In this document: piece after piece, positions 8,679 through 17,521 of the stretch
Layout of the letters: each line of letters begins with the position of its first letter
Position numbering within the stretch: the first letter of the stretch is position 1
Source of the DNA: Halomonas sp. YLGW01
GTDB lineage: Bacteria > Pseudomonadota > Gammaproteobacteria > Pseudomonadales > Halomonadaceae
Length of the DNA stretch: 64,000 nt
Assembly: GCF_014840935.1 (NCBI RefSeq)
Contig: NZ_CP062005.1
Coordinates: forward strand, 1,798,001-1,862,000
Direction: 5' to 3'
The notes under the pieces: model-generated
Told to the model about the DNA's origin: nothing
The model's input: the letters and a program-made list of their open reading frames with translations, nothing else
Database searches by the model: none
Translations under genes and position numbers: made by a program

Positions 8679-9042
8679 GACCCTACCCTGGGACTGGCAA
8701 CTAAAAATGTCATCGCCCGAACGGGCGATCCTGGAAATCATGGATGAATTGCCCGGCAATGAGAGCTTCCACAATCTCGATATGGTATTTGAGAGTTTGA
8801 CAACCCTTCGCCCGCGCACGCTTACTGCTTTGTTGCACAGTTGCAGGAAGATTAAAGTTACGCGGCTATTCTTCGTCTTTGCCGACCGCCACAACCACCC
8901 GTGGCGTAAGCGCCTCGACCCGCAAGAATTCAACCTCGGAAGCGGAGACCGCGCTCTGGTCAAAGGCGGTAAGATACACCCGCGCTACAGCATCATGGTG
9001 CCGGAAGAGTTTGCGAAAACGGAGGCAGCTGATGGCGCGTGA
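8679..9042 (+). pseudogene. abiEi: AbiEi antitoxin, N-terminus removed by IS30
   Basis: The open frame carries WQLKMSSPERAILEIMDELP, VFESLTTLRPRTLTALLHSC, RKIKVTRLFFVFADRHNHPW and IHPRYSIMVPEEF. These are hallmarks of the C-terminal domain of AbiEi-type antitoxins (type IV toxin-antitoxin). The N-terminal winged-helix DNA-binding part is missing because the IS30 right end at 8678 lies directly upstream. The next gene, abiEii, overlaps the end, as in intact abiE operons. The frame shown upstream of 8679 is IS30 sequence. Confidence 0.72.
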
Positions 9043-9196
9043 AGATTACAAGGCGCAGGTCGCCCTGCTCGTACGCCTCCTCCCCTATGTCGCTGAAGAA
9101 GAAATTTTCGCACTGAAAGGCGGCACGGCCATCAACCTGTTTTACCGTGACCTCCCGCGCCTATCGGTTGATATTAAAGTGGCCCCCATTCTTTGA
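9032..9196 (+). pseudogene. abiEii: AbiEii nucleotidyltransferase toxin, cut off by IS3
   Basis: It begins MAREDYKAQVALLVRLLP and contains FALKGGTAINLFYRDLPRLS, the nucleotidyltransferase motif (K-G-G-T-A-I-N) of AbiEii toxins. It is genuine to about 9174 (SVDI). In intact proteins the catalytic D-x-D follows immediately, and that is where the sequence switches to IS-derived bases encoding KVAPIL and a stop. The start overlaps abiEi by 11 bases. The toxin is certainly inactive, since it lacks the acidic pair and more than 200 residues. Confidence 0.78.
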
Positions 9197-9260
9197 AGTG
9201 GACCCCATTCTTTGGACCACCTGACAGGCTATCTAAGCTCGGATCGGGTCATCATCGGCG

Positions 9261-10115
9261 TCAGGCCGCCTTGTTCAGTGGTTGAGGGAAATACAGCTCA
9301 TCGGGTGTCGCATCGTCCAGTCCCTGGTGAGGCCGCTCCTGGTTGTACCAGGTGAAGTAGCGGCCCAGCTCCTGTTTCAGCTGAGCCCCGTCCTTGAAGG
9401 CTTTCAGGTAGACGCACTCATACTTCACGCTGCGCCAGAGTCGCTCCACGAATATGTTGTCCCGGTAGCAGCCCTTGCCGTCCATGCTGATGGTCACGCC
9501 ATGAGCCGCCAGAACGTCGGTGAAGTCCTGGCTAGTGAATTGGCAGCCCTGATCCGTGTTGAATATCTCCGGCGACCCATGGCGTGTCAGTGCCTCTTCC
9601 AGGGCATCAATACAGAAGTCGGTGTCCAGCGTGTTGGAAACCCGCCACGACAGCACTCGACGACTGTGCCAGTCCATCACTGCCACCAGATACATGAATC
9701 CACGTGCCAGCGGAATGTAGCTGATGTCAGTCGCCCACACTTGGTTTGGCCGGTTGATCGTCAGGCCGCGCAGTCGGTAGGGATAGATGCGGTGCCCCTT
9801 TCCCGGCAGGCTGGTCCGCGGTCGCGGATAGATGGCGTGGAGTCCCATCTGACGCATCAGGCGACGGACCCGCTTACGGTTGACCCGCTGGCCCAGCCGA
9901 TTGAGATGGACGGTCATCCGGCGTGATCCGTAGACCGGCGTCAGCAAGTGCTGTTCATCGATCAGGCGCATCAGCGCCAAATCCTCGGCCCGCCACTCCC
10001 GCTGTTGGTAGTACAGCGATGAGCGGCTGATGCCCAGCAGCTGGCACTGACGACCCAGGCTGGGTGTATCGGGAGTCGGCGGCTCGACCATGGCCCGGCG
10101 CTGCGCCCGGCTCAA
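9261..10115 (-). CDS. IS3-family transposase OrfB
   Basis: 284 aa. HTH_21-like region (YGSRRMTVHLNRLGQRVNRK) and rve DDE core: WATDISYIPLARG, FNTDQGCQFTSQDF, NIFVERLWRSVKYE. Intact, and overlaps OrfA by four bases with a TTG start. The homologous gene in the copy at 18842-19225 has lost the whole DDE core. Confidence 0.88.
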   Translation of the reverse strand: MSRAQRRAMVEPPTPDTPSLGRQCQLLGISRSSLYYQQREWRAEDLALMRLIDEQHLLTPVYGSRRMTVHLNRLGQRVNRKRVRRLMRQMGLHAIYPRPRTSLPGKGHRIYPYRLRGLTINRPNQVWATDISYIPLARGFMYLVAVMDWHSRRVLSWRVSNTLDTDFCIDALEEALTRHGSPEIFNTDQGCQFTSQDFTDVLAAHGVTISMDGKGCYRDNIFVERLWRSVKYECVYLKAFKDGAQLKQELGRYFTWYNQERPHQGLDDATPDELYFPQPLNKAA

Positions 10116-10396
10116 CGCTCGAGCCTGCGTGATAAAAAATCCCGTTCCACCGTCAACTTACCGATCTCGCGGTAGAGGGTATCGACCTCTTCCTGGCTCT
10201 TCTGCGCGGCTTTGCCGCTGCTACCCTCGAAGAGATCGGCAGCGTTATCGAGTAGCTCACGCTTCCACTGGCTGACCATGGATGGATGGATCTCAAAGCG
10301 AGCCGCCAATGCGGAGGTGGTCTCATCGCCCTTCAACGCAGCGAGGGCCACCTTGGCCTTGAACTCACCGCTGTAATGCCGACGTTTCTTGCTCAT
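10112..10396 (-). CDS. IS3-family transposase OrfA
   Basis: 94 aa HTH_Tnp_1 protein (YSGEFKAKVALAALKGDE, SQWKRELLDNAADLFEG, EVDTLYREIGKLTVERD). Over the shared part it is identical to the OrfA that begins at 17194, so the two copies are recent relatives. Preceded by CAGGAGACCCTGATC. Confidence 0.87.
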   Translation of the reverse strand: MSKKRRHYSGEFKAKVALAALKGDETTSALAARFEIHPSMVSQWKRELLDNAADLFEGSSGKAAQKSQEEVDTLYREIGKLTVERDFLSRRLER

Positions 10397-10428
10397 GATC
10401 AGGGTCTCCTGGTCGGTCTGATCAGAGC

Positions 10429-11337
10429 TTAGCGCCTGGTCCGAAATTCGGGGACCACTTCACCCAGAGGCACGCTTTCCATAACATCGCCAAACCACTG
10501 CTGCCTCAAACCGCGCTGCTCAAGCAGCAGGATGTCGAGGTAAACGGGCAGCGGATGATCGATGGGCAAGCGAGAGGCGTGATCACGCAGGGCCTTCTGG
10601 TAGCGTTGCTGCTCAGGCGGTAGATGCCCAGCATGTGCGCGCTCTGCCAGGTCCTGGCGCTCCGGTAGCAGCAGGTGAGTCGCGCCACTAGCCAAGGCGA
10701 TACTCACCCCCTTAGCATCGAAGTCGCCGAGATAGAGGTGGGGCCTGGCACTCTCCGCCCACGCTTCCGCCACCTTGGCGAAGGCGCCGCCGTAGTGGCT
10801 GTCACCCCGGTAAACCACCAGTGGACAGGACCAGCTGGCCAACGCAGCCGGTATGGTCGGCTCGAAGGCGTAGAAGCCATCGAGGTTCTCCACCTGAACC
10901 AGCACGTCGAAAGCGTCGAGGTCGAGCTCGCACCAGTCGAGGTCGATGAAGTCCCGGGGGCGGCAGGCAAGCCCCGGTCGCGGCTCCGCAACAGCAGGGA
11001 AGCTGGCCAATACGCGCCGATCACGAGGCTTCTCGCGGACGCTCTTCTCTTCCCGGTTTCCCAGGTGAGCCTGCTCGGCGGAGGTCAGGCCGCTAAGATC
11101 GGCCGCGATGGCTGGCTCACCCAGAGCGGCCAGTGTCTCGTCAATCCAGGCGAGCAATTCACGGTCGAACTGCAGGCGGGCATGGGAGATTCGCGGGCCG
11201 AGCTCGATATCGTGCGCCTCGCACCAGGCCACGACCTCGTTCACCACCTTGCTGCGCCGCTTCTCGACGCTGGGCGCGCTGCGCAGCGCCTGGCCCGCGT
11301 CGCGAAGCAGGTTACGCACACGCGACGAGAGGTTCAT
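10429..11337 (-). CDS. jetD: Wadjet JetD / MksG TOPRIM nuclease, C-terminus replaced by IS3
   Basis: 302 aa. The C-terminal half holds a TOPRIM domain: DVLVQVENLDGFYAF with the conserved Glu150, and LYLGDFDAKGVSIA with Asp205 and Asp207. In Wadjet (JetABCD/MksBEFG) systems JetD is the endonuclease that cuts plasmid DNA extruded by the condensin-like complex. It is the last gene of jetC-jetB-jetA-jetD and overlaps jetA by four bases (ATGA). About the last ten residues (VVPEFRTRR) are encoded by the terminal repeat of the IS3 whose end is at 10462, so the native end is lost. The catalytic residues remain; whether activity survives depends on how much is missing. The preceding LEQRGLRQQWF resembles sequence close to the natural end of the family. 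Confidence 0.85.
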   Translation of the reverse strand: MNLSSRVRNLLRDAGQALRSAPSVEKRRSKVVNEVVAWCEAHDIELGPRISHARLQFDRELLAWIDETLAALGEPAIAADLSGLTSAEQAHLGNREEKSVREKPRDRRVLASFPAVAEPRPGLACRPRDFIDLDWCELDLDAFDVLVQVENLDGFYAFEPTIPAALASWSCPLVVYRGDSHYGGAFAKVAEAWAESARPHLYLGDFDAKGVSIALASGATHLLLPERQDLAERAHAGHLPPEQQRYQKALRDHASRLPIDHPLPVYLDILLLEQRGLRQQWFGDVMESVPLGEVVPEFRTRR

Positions 11338-12581
11338 ACCCCGCCCCTCAGCGCCAGGCTGACATCATGGATCAACCGCAAGTGGTTGAAGGGGCTGGCC
11401 TGACTCTCCTGCTGGCCAAGACGAAAGGCGCGCTGCTCGTTTCTGGGCAGGCCCTGGAACTCAGCAATCACCTGGAAGAGCCAGATCTCCTCACTCCACG
11501 CCAGCTCGCTCTCCTGCAGGTACTCCAAGGCGCTGAGTCCCTCACCGCCGCGGTCCACCACCGAAAGATAAAAGCGCTCCACATCTTCCTTGAGTGCTAG
11601 CTGACGCGCGGCGACGAGAGTGTCTTGCTGGGGCGCGGCGGCAGCGGCGGCGGTCACCGGTTCCGGGCGATGGCTAGGCCGCGGCAGCTGGTGCAGCAAC
11701 TCAGCGAACACTCGCGTATCGGCGTGGTGATCCAGGGCCGCGGCGCCGGCGGCGATCAGCGGCGCGGCGCGGTTGACCAGCGCTGGCACCTCGCTGCGCC
11801 GGGCGTAATTGCCGGGCACAAACCCCGGATGCTCACGCAAGAAGCCGGCCATGCCGACCACCAGGCGACTGCGTGACTGCTGCTGGCGAAAGCGCGCCAT
11901 CAGCTCGACCATGCGCCGCTGCACCTCGCGCAGGCTGGTGTAGTGCTGGGTGAGCTGCTGCTGCAGACCGCTGACCAGCAGCTTGCGCAGGGCGCCATCG
12001 CCGCCCACCAGTTCGATCAGTTCGTGGAAGTCGATCAACTCCAGGCCGTCGAGCAGGCGAACGATCTGCTTCTGCGCGCGCTCATTCTCGCGGATCTTGT
12101 CGCCCAGCCGGCTGACGAAGCCGAAGTCGCTGTTGAGCCGCCGCCACAGGCTGTCGATGGCGTCGGCAAACCGGCCGTTGAGGTCATCTACCTCCTGGCG
12201 CAGGCGCAGCAGCTGCTGCTCCTGGCGCCAGTACTCGCCGGCGTCCCGGGCCTCGCGGTAGCTCTGCACCAGGGTGCGTATTAGCTCCAGGGTCTCAGCC
12301 ACGTCGGCGTTGACGTGGCGCCGGGTCTCATCGGCGAGCATCTCGGCGATCAACTCGCGCACCTTGGGGGCGAGCTTTACCCCGCCCTGCTCATCTGGCC
12401 GCCACAGAATGCGCGCCGCCAGCAATCGGTTGAGGGCAGTGGTGCTGAGCCCTTCCAGGGGGACCTCGTCCCGTGTGTAACCGGCCATCAACGCCTCGGC
12501 GTGCTTGCCGAGCAGCGCCAGGCGCTCGACGCCGGTGCCGATCAGGCGGCTCTCCAGAGCGTGGGAATCGCGATCACTCAC
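11334..12581 (-). CDS. jetA: Wadjet JetA / MksF kleisin-like subunit
   Basis: 415 aa, mostly helical and charged, with a winged-helix-like N-terminus (about 1-100: TALNRLLAARILWRPDEQGGVKL), a long coiled-coil middle (EYWRQEQQLLRLRQEVDDLNG; NERAQKQIVRLLDGL) and a C-terminal helical domain. Size, position and predicted form fit JetA/MksF, the MukF-like kleisin that bridges the SMC heads. No catalytic residues are expected. It lies between jetB and jetD with ATGA overlaps on both sides, so the four proteins are made together. Assignment rests on operon context and architecture more than on sharp motifs. Confidence 0.8.
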   Translation of the reverse strand: MSDRDSHALESRLIGTGVERLALLGKHAEALMAGYTRDEVPLEGLSTTALNRLLAARILWRPDEQGGVKLAPKVRELIAEMLADETRRHVNADVAETLELIRTLVQSYREARDAGEYWRQEQQLLRLRQEVDDLNGRFADAIDSLWRRLNSDFGFVSRLGDKIRENERAQKQIVRLLDGLELIDFHELIELVGGDGALRKLLVSGLQQQLTQHYTSLREVQRRMVELMARFRQQQSRSRLVVGMAGFLREHPGFVPGNYARRSEVPALVNRAAPLIAAGAAALDHHADTRVFAELLHQLPRPSHRPEPVTAAAAAAPQQDTLVAARQLALKEDVERFYLSVVDRGGEGLSALEYLQESELAWSEEIWLFQVIAEFQGLPRNEQRAFRLGQQESQASPFNHLRLIHDVSLALRGGV

Positions 12582-13219
12582 AGCAGGCTCTCCTGGCTGA
12601 CCGGTACCTGGTCATCCACAGGCAGGTTCTCCTCGTCGCGGATGAAGCGCACCAAGTCGATCAGGTAGTCGATCTTGGCGGTGACCACAAAGTACTGGCG
12701 GTCGGCATGGGGCTGGAGCAGGTAGCCGTGCTCTTTCAGGCGCTTGAAAACCTGCTTGAGCTGGGCATCGAGCTGGTCGCTCTGCGAGCCAAAGAAGGGA
12801 TCGGTGGCCAGCCGTTCGAGGCGCTCGCGCAAGCCCTGGTTGTCCTCGCAGCGCGAGCTGAAGTCGGCGGGCTTGAGCACGTCACCGGGAGTGGCCAGGC
12901 CGTCGCGACCCAGCGTCTCTTGCACCAGCTGCAGCCACTCCAGCATCGGCAGCAGACTGTTAACGGTGTCCGCCAACTGGCGCGAAAGCTGCTCGCGAGC
13001 GCCCTCGTCGAGCGCTCGCCAGGCCAGGAAATAGACGCTGCCTTCGTCATTGGTGGCCAGGCGACGGTTGAGTGGGCGCAAGTAGGTATCGAGCTGCTCG
13101 CGAACCTCGTCGTCCTGTAGGCGGCGGTAGGCGCTCTCGTCGCTCACCGCACAGATGAACTCACCGGCCAGGAGGCGTTCAAGCAGAGGGCCGTGTTCGG
13201 TCATTGAGTGCTCGATCAT
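12578..13219 (-). CDS. jetB: Wadjet JetB / MksE KITE subunit
   Basis: 213 aa, rich in Leu, Glu and Arg, with a tandem winged-helix appearance: an N-terminal LLAGEFICAVSDESAYRRLQ and a C-terminal FKRLKEHGYLLQPHADRQYF followed by VTAKIDYLIDLVRFIRDEEN. This matches MukE/MksE (KITE) subunits, which bind the kleisin and modulate the SMC ATPase. The start at 13219 gives an ATGA overlap with jetC; an alternative ATG is at 13204. It is the second gene of the operon. Confidence 0.8.
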   Translation of the reverse strand: MIEHSMTEHGPLLERLLAGEFICAVSDESAYRRLQDDEVREQLDTYLRPLNRRLATNDEGSVYFLAWRALDEGAREQLSRQLADTVNSLLPMLEWLQLVQETLGRDGLATPGDVLKPADFSSRCEDNQGLRERLERLATDPFFGSQSDQLDAQLKQVFKRLKEHGYLLQPHADRQYFVVTAKIDYLIDLVRFIRDEENLPVDDQVPVSQESLL

Positions 13220-16200
13220 GAGGCGGTCTCCTCGGCGCGAGCCTGCAGACGCTGGGCCAGGCGGCTCAGGCGAGGTTCGATGCGCTTGAGGCGTCGCTTG
13301 TCGGGTGCCGCCTCATCGCGGTCAATCAGGTAACGGTTGTGGAAGAGCAACAACACATCCGATTCGGGGTTGGGAAAGGCGCCGACGATATGGATACGGT
13401 TGTTGTCGCAGGCCTCAAACAACTTCTCGACGTTGTGATAGGCCAGGGTGCCGATCTCGTCGATGGGCCAATGGATGGCTACCTCAGCCTGGCCGCGCAG
13501 CAGTCGGGTGAAGGCGAGCAGAAACTTGCACAGGATCAGGTAGGCCATGCCGTGACTTGAAGATTCCAGCAGTTGGCGGTCGTTCCTAATGACCAGGTCC
13601 GTGCCGCCCTCGTTGAGGTGAAGCTCCAGGCGCAGGAGGCTCTCGAAGCTGTATTGCTGATCACTGCGCAACAGCTCCACCACATCGGCCAGGGCATCCA
13701 GGTAGTCGTCACCAGGCAGCGGCTGACCCGAGTCGCGCCATTCGTGATAGCGCTGGGCGAAGCGCTTGAGCGGCTCCCAGAAACCTAGCTCGTCGATGGT
13801 TGACTGAATCTTGACCTCGGCGCGACCGATGCCCTCGAGCCTGAGATCGTCGGCCACCTCGTCGGAGAGACGGCGGCTCTGGGCATTGATGCGCCGGTTG
13901 AGGTCGCGGAACACGGTGAAGAACTTATCGAGGTCGTCACTGAGGTTACGTCCTTCCTGCAGCAGCTGCTGCTGTTGCCCCTCGAGCAGCTGAAGCATAC
14001 CGGCGATCACCGGCAACAGCCGGCGCGGGCTGGCACCCTCGAGCTTGGCCTGCTCGGCCTGAAGCATCTCCTGAAAGTCGGCGCTGGCGCCCTTGATCAG
14101 CTCGGACTCGATCTTCTCGCAGCCGCGACGCAGCTCATCCAGCCGCCGGGCGTGGTCGGCAAGCCCCTGACGACCGCGCTCGATGCGTTCATCAACATCA
14201 CCCGGGGCGTCGCCGATGGGTGCCGGGGCGGGCTCGAGGCTCAAGGTTTGGAGCTTCTCGAGCAGCGGAGAAAGGGTCTCCACCAGCGCCTTGCCTGCGT
14301 CGCGGCGGGCCTTCAGTGCACTTACCGTCGCCTGATGCTCACTGCGGGCGGTGCGGAAGTCGGCCCAGTGCTGTTCGCGTTCGCGCTCGACTTGCTGGCG
14401 CTCGTGGGAGAGCTCGGCCTCCTTCTTCACCAGGCGCGGCTTGCGCTCTCCCCACTCCACGCGCATGAAGTGACGATATTCCCTCAGTTCATCTTCGCGC
14501 TCGGTGGTCTGGCGAATGCGGGTGGCCAGGGCCTCCAGGCGTGAGCGGGTCTCGCGGACGGTGGTCGGGTCGACGCCCTGCTCGGTCAGGTCGCGGTCAA
14601 AGGCGGCCTGCAGCTCGTCACGCTGGCGACGATTCTCTGCCCTGTGGTCGTCAAGCTGGCGGCGGTGCTGGGCGATCTGTTGATGGAAGCCGGCCAGCTG
14701 CCCTTGGTAGTCGGCGGTCAGCTCCAGCCGCTGGGCACGGTGGCCGTCGGCCAGGGCCTGGAGAGCCTGACGCTGATCGTCGCTCAGCGCCTGCTGCACG
14801 ACCTCCTGCTCCTCAAGTGCCTCGCGACAGGCGGACTGGCGCGCTCTCTGTGCGGCGGCATGGCGCTGCTGGCATTGGCTTCGCGCCTGCAGGGCATACT
14901 CGACCTCCTCGGCCGCGCGACGGCGCGTACCGCGAGCGCGGTCGAGGCGTGCATCGGCTGCCTGCACTTTGTTGTGGCAGGCCCGAAGCGATTTCTCGGC
15001 GCCCTTCTCGACCTCCTGTGCCTCACCCAGTGTCGCCTCCGCGGCCTCGATCTCGGCCAGCAAGCTGGCCTCGTCCTGGGCGGAGTCGGGCAGCGCGATG
15101 GCGGCCAGATCCAGCACCAGCCCGAAGAGGTCGTCGCTGGCGTCCTCGTTGAGCTGGGGCGCCAGGTCGCGACGCTCGAGCAGCTCCGGAGCGATCACCT
15201 TGCCCAGGCCCTGCTCCCAGCCCGGGCGATGGTGGCGAAGGAAGTGACGCAGGCTTCCCTGGGCGGGGTCTCGCTGAACCAGTAAGGCATCGCGGCGTGC
15301 CTCGGCGCGAGAGCGCTGTGCCCGGGCCCTTTCCAGTGCGCGCTCGGCGGCCTCCCGCTCCTTCTTATGCTCATCGAGTTCGGCTCGAACGCTCTCCATG
15401 GCGGCAGAAGCCGCACTTTGCTCGCTCTGGGCCTGGTCGACCCGCGCCTGCGCCTGCTCGAATTCGCTAGCCTCCTCCGGCGTCTGGGCGCTACTGGAAA
15501 GCTGTGCCTTGAGCACGGAGAGCCTGGCGGTGACCTGCTCCAGGCGGGTGCGGTAATCGTCATCCAAGGCCTGGCGGCGAGTCTGATAATCCGCGTCCAG
15601 ACGGCCCTCGGCATCGCTCTGTTGATCGCGACAGGCTTCCTTCTTCTCGCCCAGCGCATCGATCAGCGATTGAAGCTCATCGCGGCGCTGCTCAAGGGAA
15701 TCGCCCAGCTCTACCAGACGAGCCTCTAGCTTGGCCTTGCTCTCCTTTACCGCCTGCTGCATCAGTTCCAGGTGCTCACGCAGCTGTTGTTGCTGGTCGC
15801 GCCACTGGGGCAGCGCCTTGAGGTCTTGTTCAAGACTCGGCATGTCGGCCTCCTCGAAGGCCTCGAACTGGCGCTGCAGGTCGTCAAGGTCGGCTCGTGA
15901 TTTGCTCAGCTCGCTATCGAGCGAACTCAAGCGTTCATTCAGCGCATCGCGTGTCTCCTGGTAGGCCTCCTCCCGTGCCTGGAAGGCGCGCTGCTGGCTC
16001 TGGAGCTGCGCTTCGAGATCTGCGCTCTCGCGATTAGCACGGTGGCGGTCAGCCTCGAGCTGGGGCCGCAGCTGCCACAGCGAGGTCTCGATATCGGCGA
16101 TCTCCCGGTCGAGGCTCTCTAGGTCCGAAAGCGAGCGCTGCAGGGGCTCCAGGCGCATCGATTGACGCATGCGATCGATCCACTCCCGAGCCTTGGTATT

Positions 16201-16893
16201 ACGGATGCGGGTCACCGGCAGCTCGACACCGTCCTCCTCGAAGATCGCCGCCAACATGGTCTTGAGGGTGTCCATCTTGCCTTCCTTGGCATGTACCGCG
16301 GAGACCAGCTTCTCTATATGCCGGATACGTTGCCCGGGGCGCACCAGGCTATAGCGTGCCGCCAGCTGGCGAAGCCGCAGCCCTTCCTTGCTGTTACCTC
16401 TGGGCTGGATCCCGGTCTGAGTAAAGTCATTCTGGATCACCGCGCGGTATTCAGTGGTGGCGCCCAACTTAGCCGATGGTGGGATGCCCTGGCGGCGCAG
16501 GCCGTTGGCCCACTGGGCATAGTCCAGAGCGGTAACGCCACCCTCGCTCTCCACCAGATAGTCCTCGGGACGATAGGGGGCCCCGACGAAACGATACTCC
16601 ACACCACCATCGCTCTTGCGTGTTAGCACTGCCTGGCAGACGTCACCCTCTTCGCGACGATACTCGTAGACGAGGTAGCTATTGCGGTGAGGTAGATAGA
16701 AGGCGTCGAACTTGAGTCGTGTCTTCGGCACCACCTTGTTGGGCTGCTCGCCGTAGAACACTGGCACCAGCCGCTGCAGGGTGGTCTTGCCCGAGGCGTT
16801 GGTTCCGCAGATGTTGGTGTGGCCGTCCACACTGAGCTCCACCACCCCCTCGAGGTGGCCGTGGATCATCACGATGCGTTGAAGATGAGCCAT
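13216..16893 (-). CDS. jetC: Wadjet JetC / MksB SMC-like ATPase
   Basis: 1225 aa. The Walker A motif GTNASGKTT lies at residues 30-38. A very long coiled coil rich in Glu, Gln and Arg runs from about 240 to 1050, broken by a hinge-like globular part near 540-620 (RHFLRHHRPGWEQGLGKVIA). The C-terminal head has the signature ESSSHGMAYLILCKFLLAF and Walker B VAIHWPIDEIGTL, then HIVGAFPNP. This is the MukB/MksB/JetC type of SMC. Such ATPases extrude DNA loops and, in Wadjet, sense small circular DNA before JetD cuts. It is the first gene of the operon here, starting at ATG after AAGGACGCG; the order C-B-A-D differs from the A-B-C-D order usually drawn for the system. Intact. Confidence 0.9.
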   Translation of the reverse strand: MAHLQRIVMIHGHLEGVVELSVDGHTNICGTNASGKTTLQRLVPVFYGEQPNKVVPKTRLKFDAFYLPHRNSYLVYEYRREEGDVCQAVLTRKSDGGVEYRFVGAPYRPEDYLVESEGGVTALDYAQWANGLRRQGIPPSAKLGATTEYRAVIQNDFTQTGIQPRGNSKEGLRLRQLAARYSLVRPGQRIRHIEKLVSAVHAKEGKMDTLKTMLAAIFEEDGVELPVTRIRNTKAREWIDRMRQSMRLEPLQRSLSDLESLDREIADIETSLWQLRPQLEADRHRANRESADLEAQLQSQQRAFQAREEAYQETRDALNERLSSLDSELSKSRADLDDLQRQFEAFEEADMPSLEQDLKALPQWRDQQQQLREHLELMQQAVKESKAKLEARLVELGDSLEQRRDELQSLIDALGEKKEACRDQQSDAEGRLDADYQTRRQALDDDYRTRLEQVTARLSVLKAQLSSSAQTPEEASEFEQAQARVDQAQSEQSAASAAMESVRAELDEHKKEREAAERALERARAQRSRAEARRDALLVQRDPAQGSLRHFLRHHRPGWEQGLGKVIAPELLERRDLAPQLNEDASDDLFGLVLDLAAIALPDSAQDEASLLAEIEAAEATLGEAQEVEKGAEKSLRACHNKVQAADARLDRARGTRRRAAEEVEYALQARSQCQQRHAAAQRARQSACREALEEQEVVQQALSDDQRQALQALADGHRAQRLELTADYQGQLAGFHQQIAQHRRQLDDHRAENRRQRDELQAAFDRDLTEQGVDPTTVRETRSRLEALATRIRQTTEREDELREYRHFMRVEWGERKPRLVKKEAELSHERQQVEREREQHWADFRTARSEHQATVSALKARRDAGKALVETLSPLLEKLQTLSLEPAPAPIGDAPGDVDERIERGRQGLADHARRLDELRRGCEKIESELIKGASADFQEMLQAEQAKLEGASPRRLLPVIAGMLQLLEGQQQQLLQEGRNLSDDLDKFFTVFRDLNRRINAQSRRLSDEVADDLRLEGIGRAEVKIQSTIDELGFWEPLKRFAQRYHEWRDSGQPLPGDDYLDALADVVELLRSDQQYSFESLLRLELHLNEGGTDLVIRNDRQLLESSSHGMAYLILCKFLLAFTRLLRGQAEVAIHWPIDEIGTLAYHNVEKLFEACDNNRIHIVGAFPNPESDVLLLFHNRYLIDRDEAAPDKRRLKRIEPRLSRLAQRLQARAEETAS

Positions 16894-17127
16894 GTCGCGT
16901 CCTTGGTCGTTGGCGATCCATGCTGCCCGCAGGCGAAATCAGGATAGTGCCCGAGTCTATCAACTGATTCAAAAAGGGCAGGCCAAGGGGTGACCTTCTC
17001 CCCTTGCTCCATTGGCAATTGCTCCAAGCCCTAATGCACGAAAGTCCGAGTAATCAAATATCATCGCCAATAGCTGCCAAAGTATTGGTGATTAGAAAGC
17101 TCTGGGCCATCAAACGCTCCCACATAT
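16894..17127 (-). promoter_or_regulatory. Upstream region of the jetCBAD operon
   Basis: 234 bases between the jetC start and the left end of the second IS3 copy, and the only place for the operon's promoter. An AT-rich patch at about 17040-17100 is the likeliest promoter area, but no strong -35/-10 pair or operator could be fixed. The IS3 OrfA frame beyond 17128 reads away from jetC, so transcription of jetC from the IS is not obvious. Confidence 0.3.
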
Positions 17128-17193
17128 TGAAGTGGTCCCCGAATTTCGGACCAGGCGCTAAGCTCTGATCAGACCGACCAGGAGACCCTGATC

Positions 17194-17450
17194 ATGAGCA
17201 AGAAACGTCGGCATTACAGCGGTGAGTTCAAGGCCAAGGTGGCCCTCGCTGCGTTGAAGGGCGATGAGACCACCTCCGCATTGGCGGCTCGCTTTGAGAT
17301 CCATCCATCCATGGTCAGCCAGTGGAAGCGTGAGCTACTCGATAACGCTGCCGATCTCTTCGAGGGTAGCAGCGGCAAAGCCGCGCAGAAGAGCCAGGAA
17401 GAGGTCGATACCCTCTACCGCGAGATCGGTAAGTTGACGGTGGAACGGGA
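17194..17450 (+). pseudogene. IS3 OrfA interrupted by the IS110-family element
   Basis: The first 86 codons are identical to the intact OrfA of the 9194-10462 copy and end at VERD, where the IS110-family element begins. The read-through frame to 17586 is IS110-derived and has no meaning. Insertion is at GGGA|TTTTTT, the poly-T stretch near the OrfA/OrfB frameshift region. Confidence 0.8.
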
Positions 17451-17521
17451 TAATGGAATGGTCCGCCCCTCCCACTTACGCTTCCGGATGAGACCATTCC
17501 GAGGCGGAGGAGGAATGCACC

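Larger units (their letters stand above)
9194..10462 (-). mobile_element. IS3-family element, copy bordering the Wadjet operon on the jetD side
   Basis: Complete 1269-bp element in minus orientation. The right end is TGAAGTGGACCCCATTCTTT at 9194 and the left end is the complement of TGAAGTGGTCCCCGAATTTC, finishing at 10462. A second copy lies at 17128-19293 in opposite orientation. This copy joins the truncated abiEii on one side to the truncated jetD on the other, so host sequence was lost at this junction. No 3-bp target duplication is visible (CTT against CCC), which supports a deletion or recombination event rather than simple insertion. Confidence 0.9.

Noticed and set aside
13305-16626. 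Many long plus-strand frames inside jetC, jetB and jetA (up to 213 codons)
   Set aside because: All are antisense shadows of the GC-rich coiled-coil genes on the minus strand, which have clear motifs and ATGA-linked starts.
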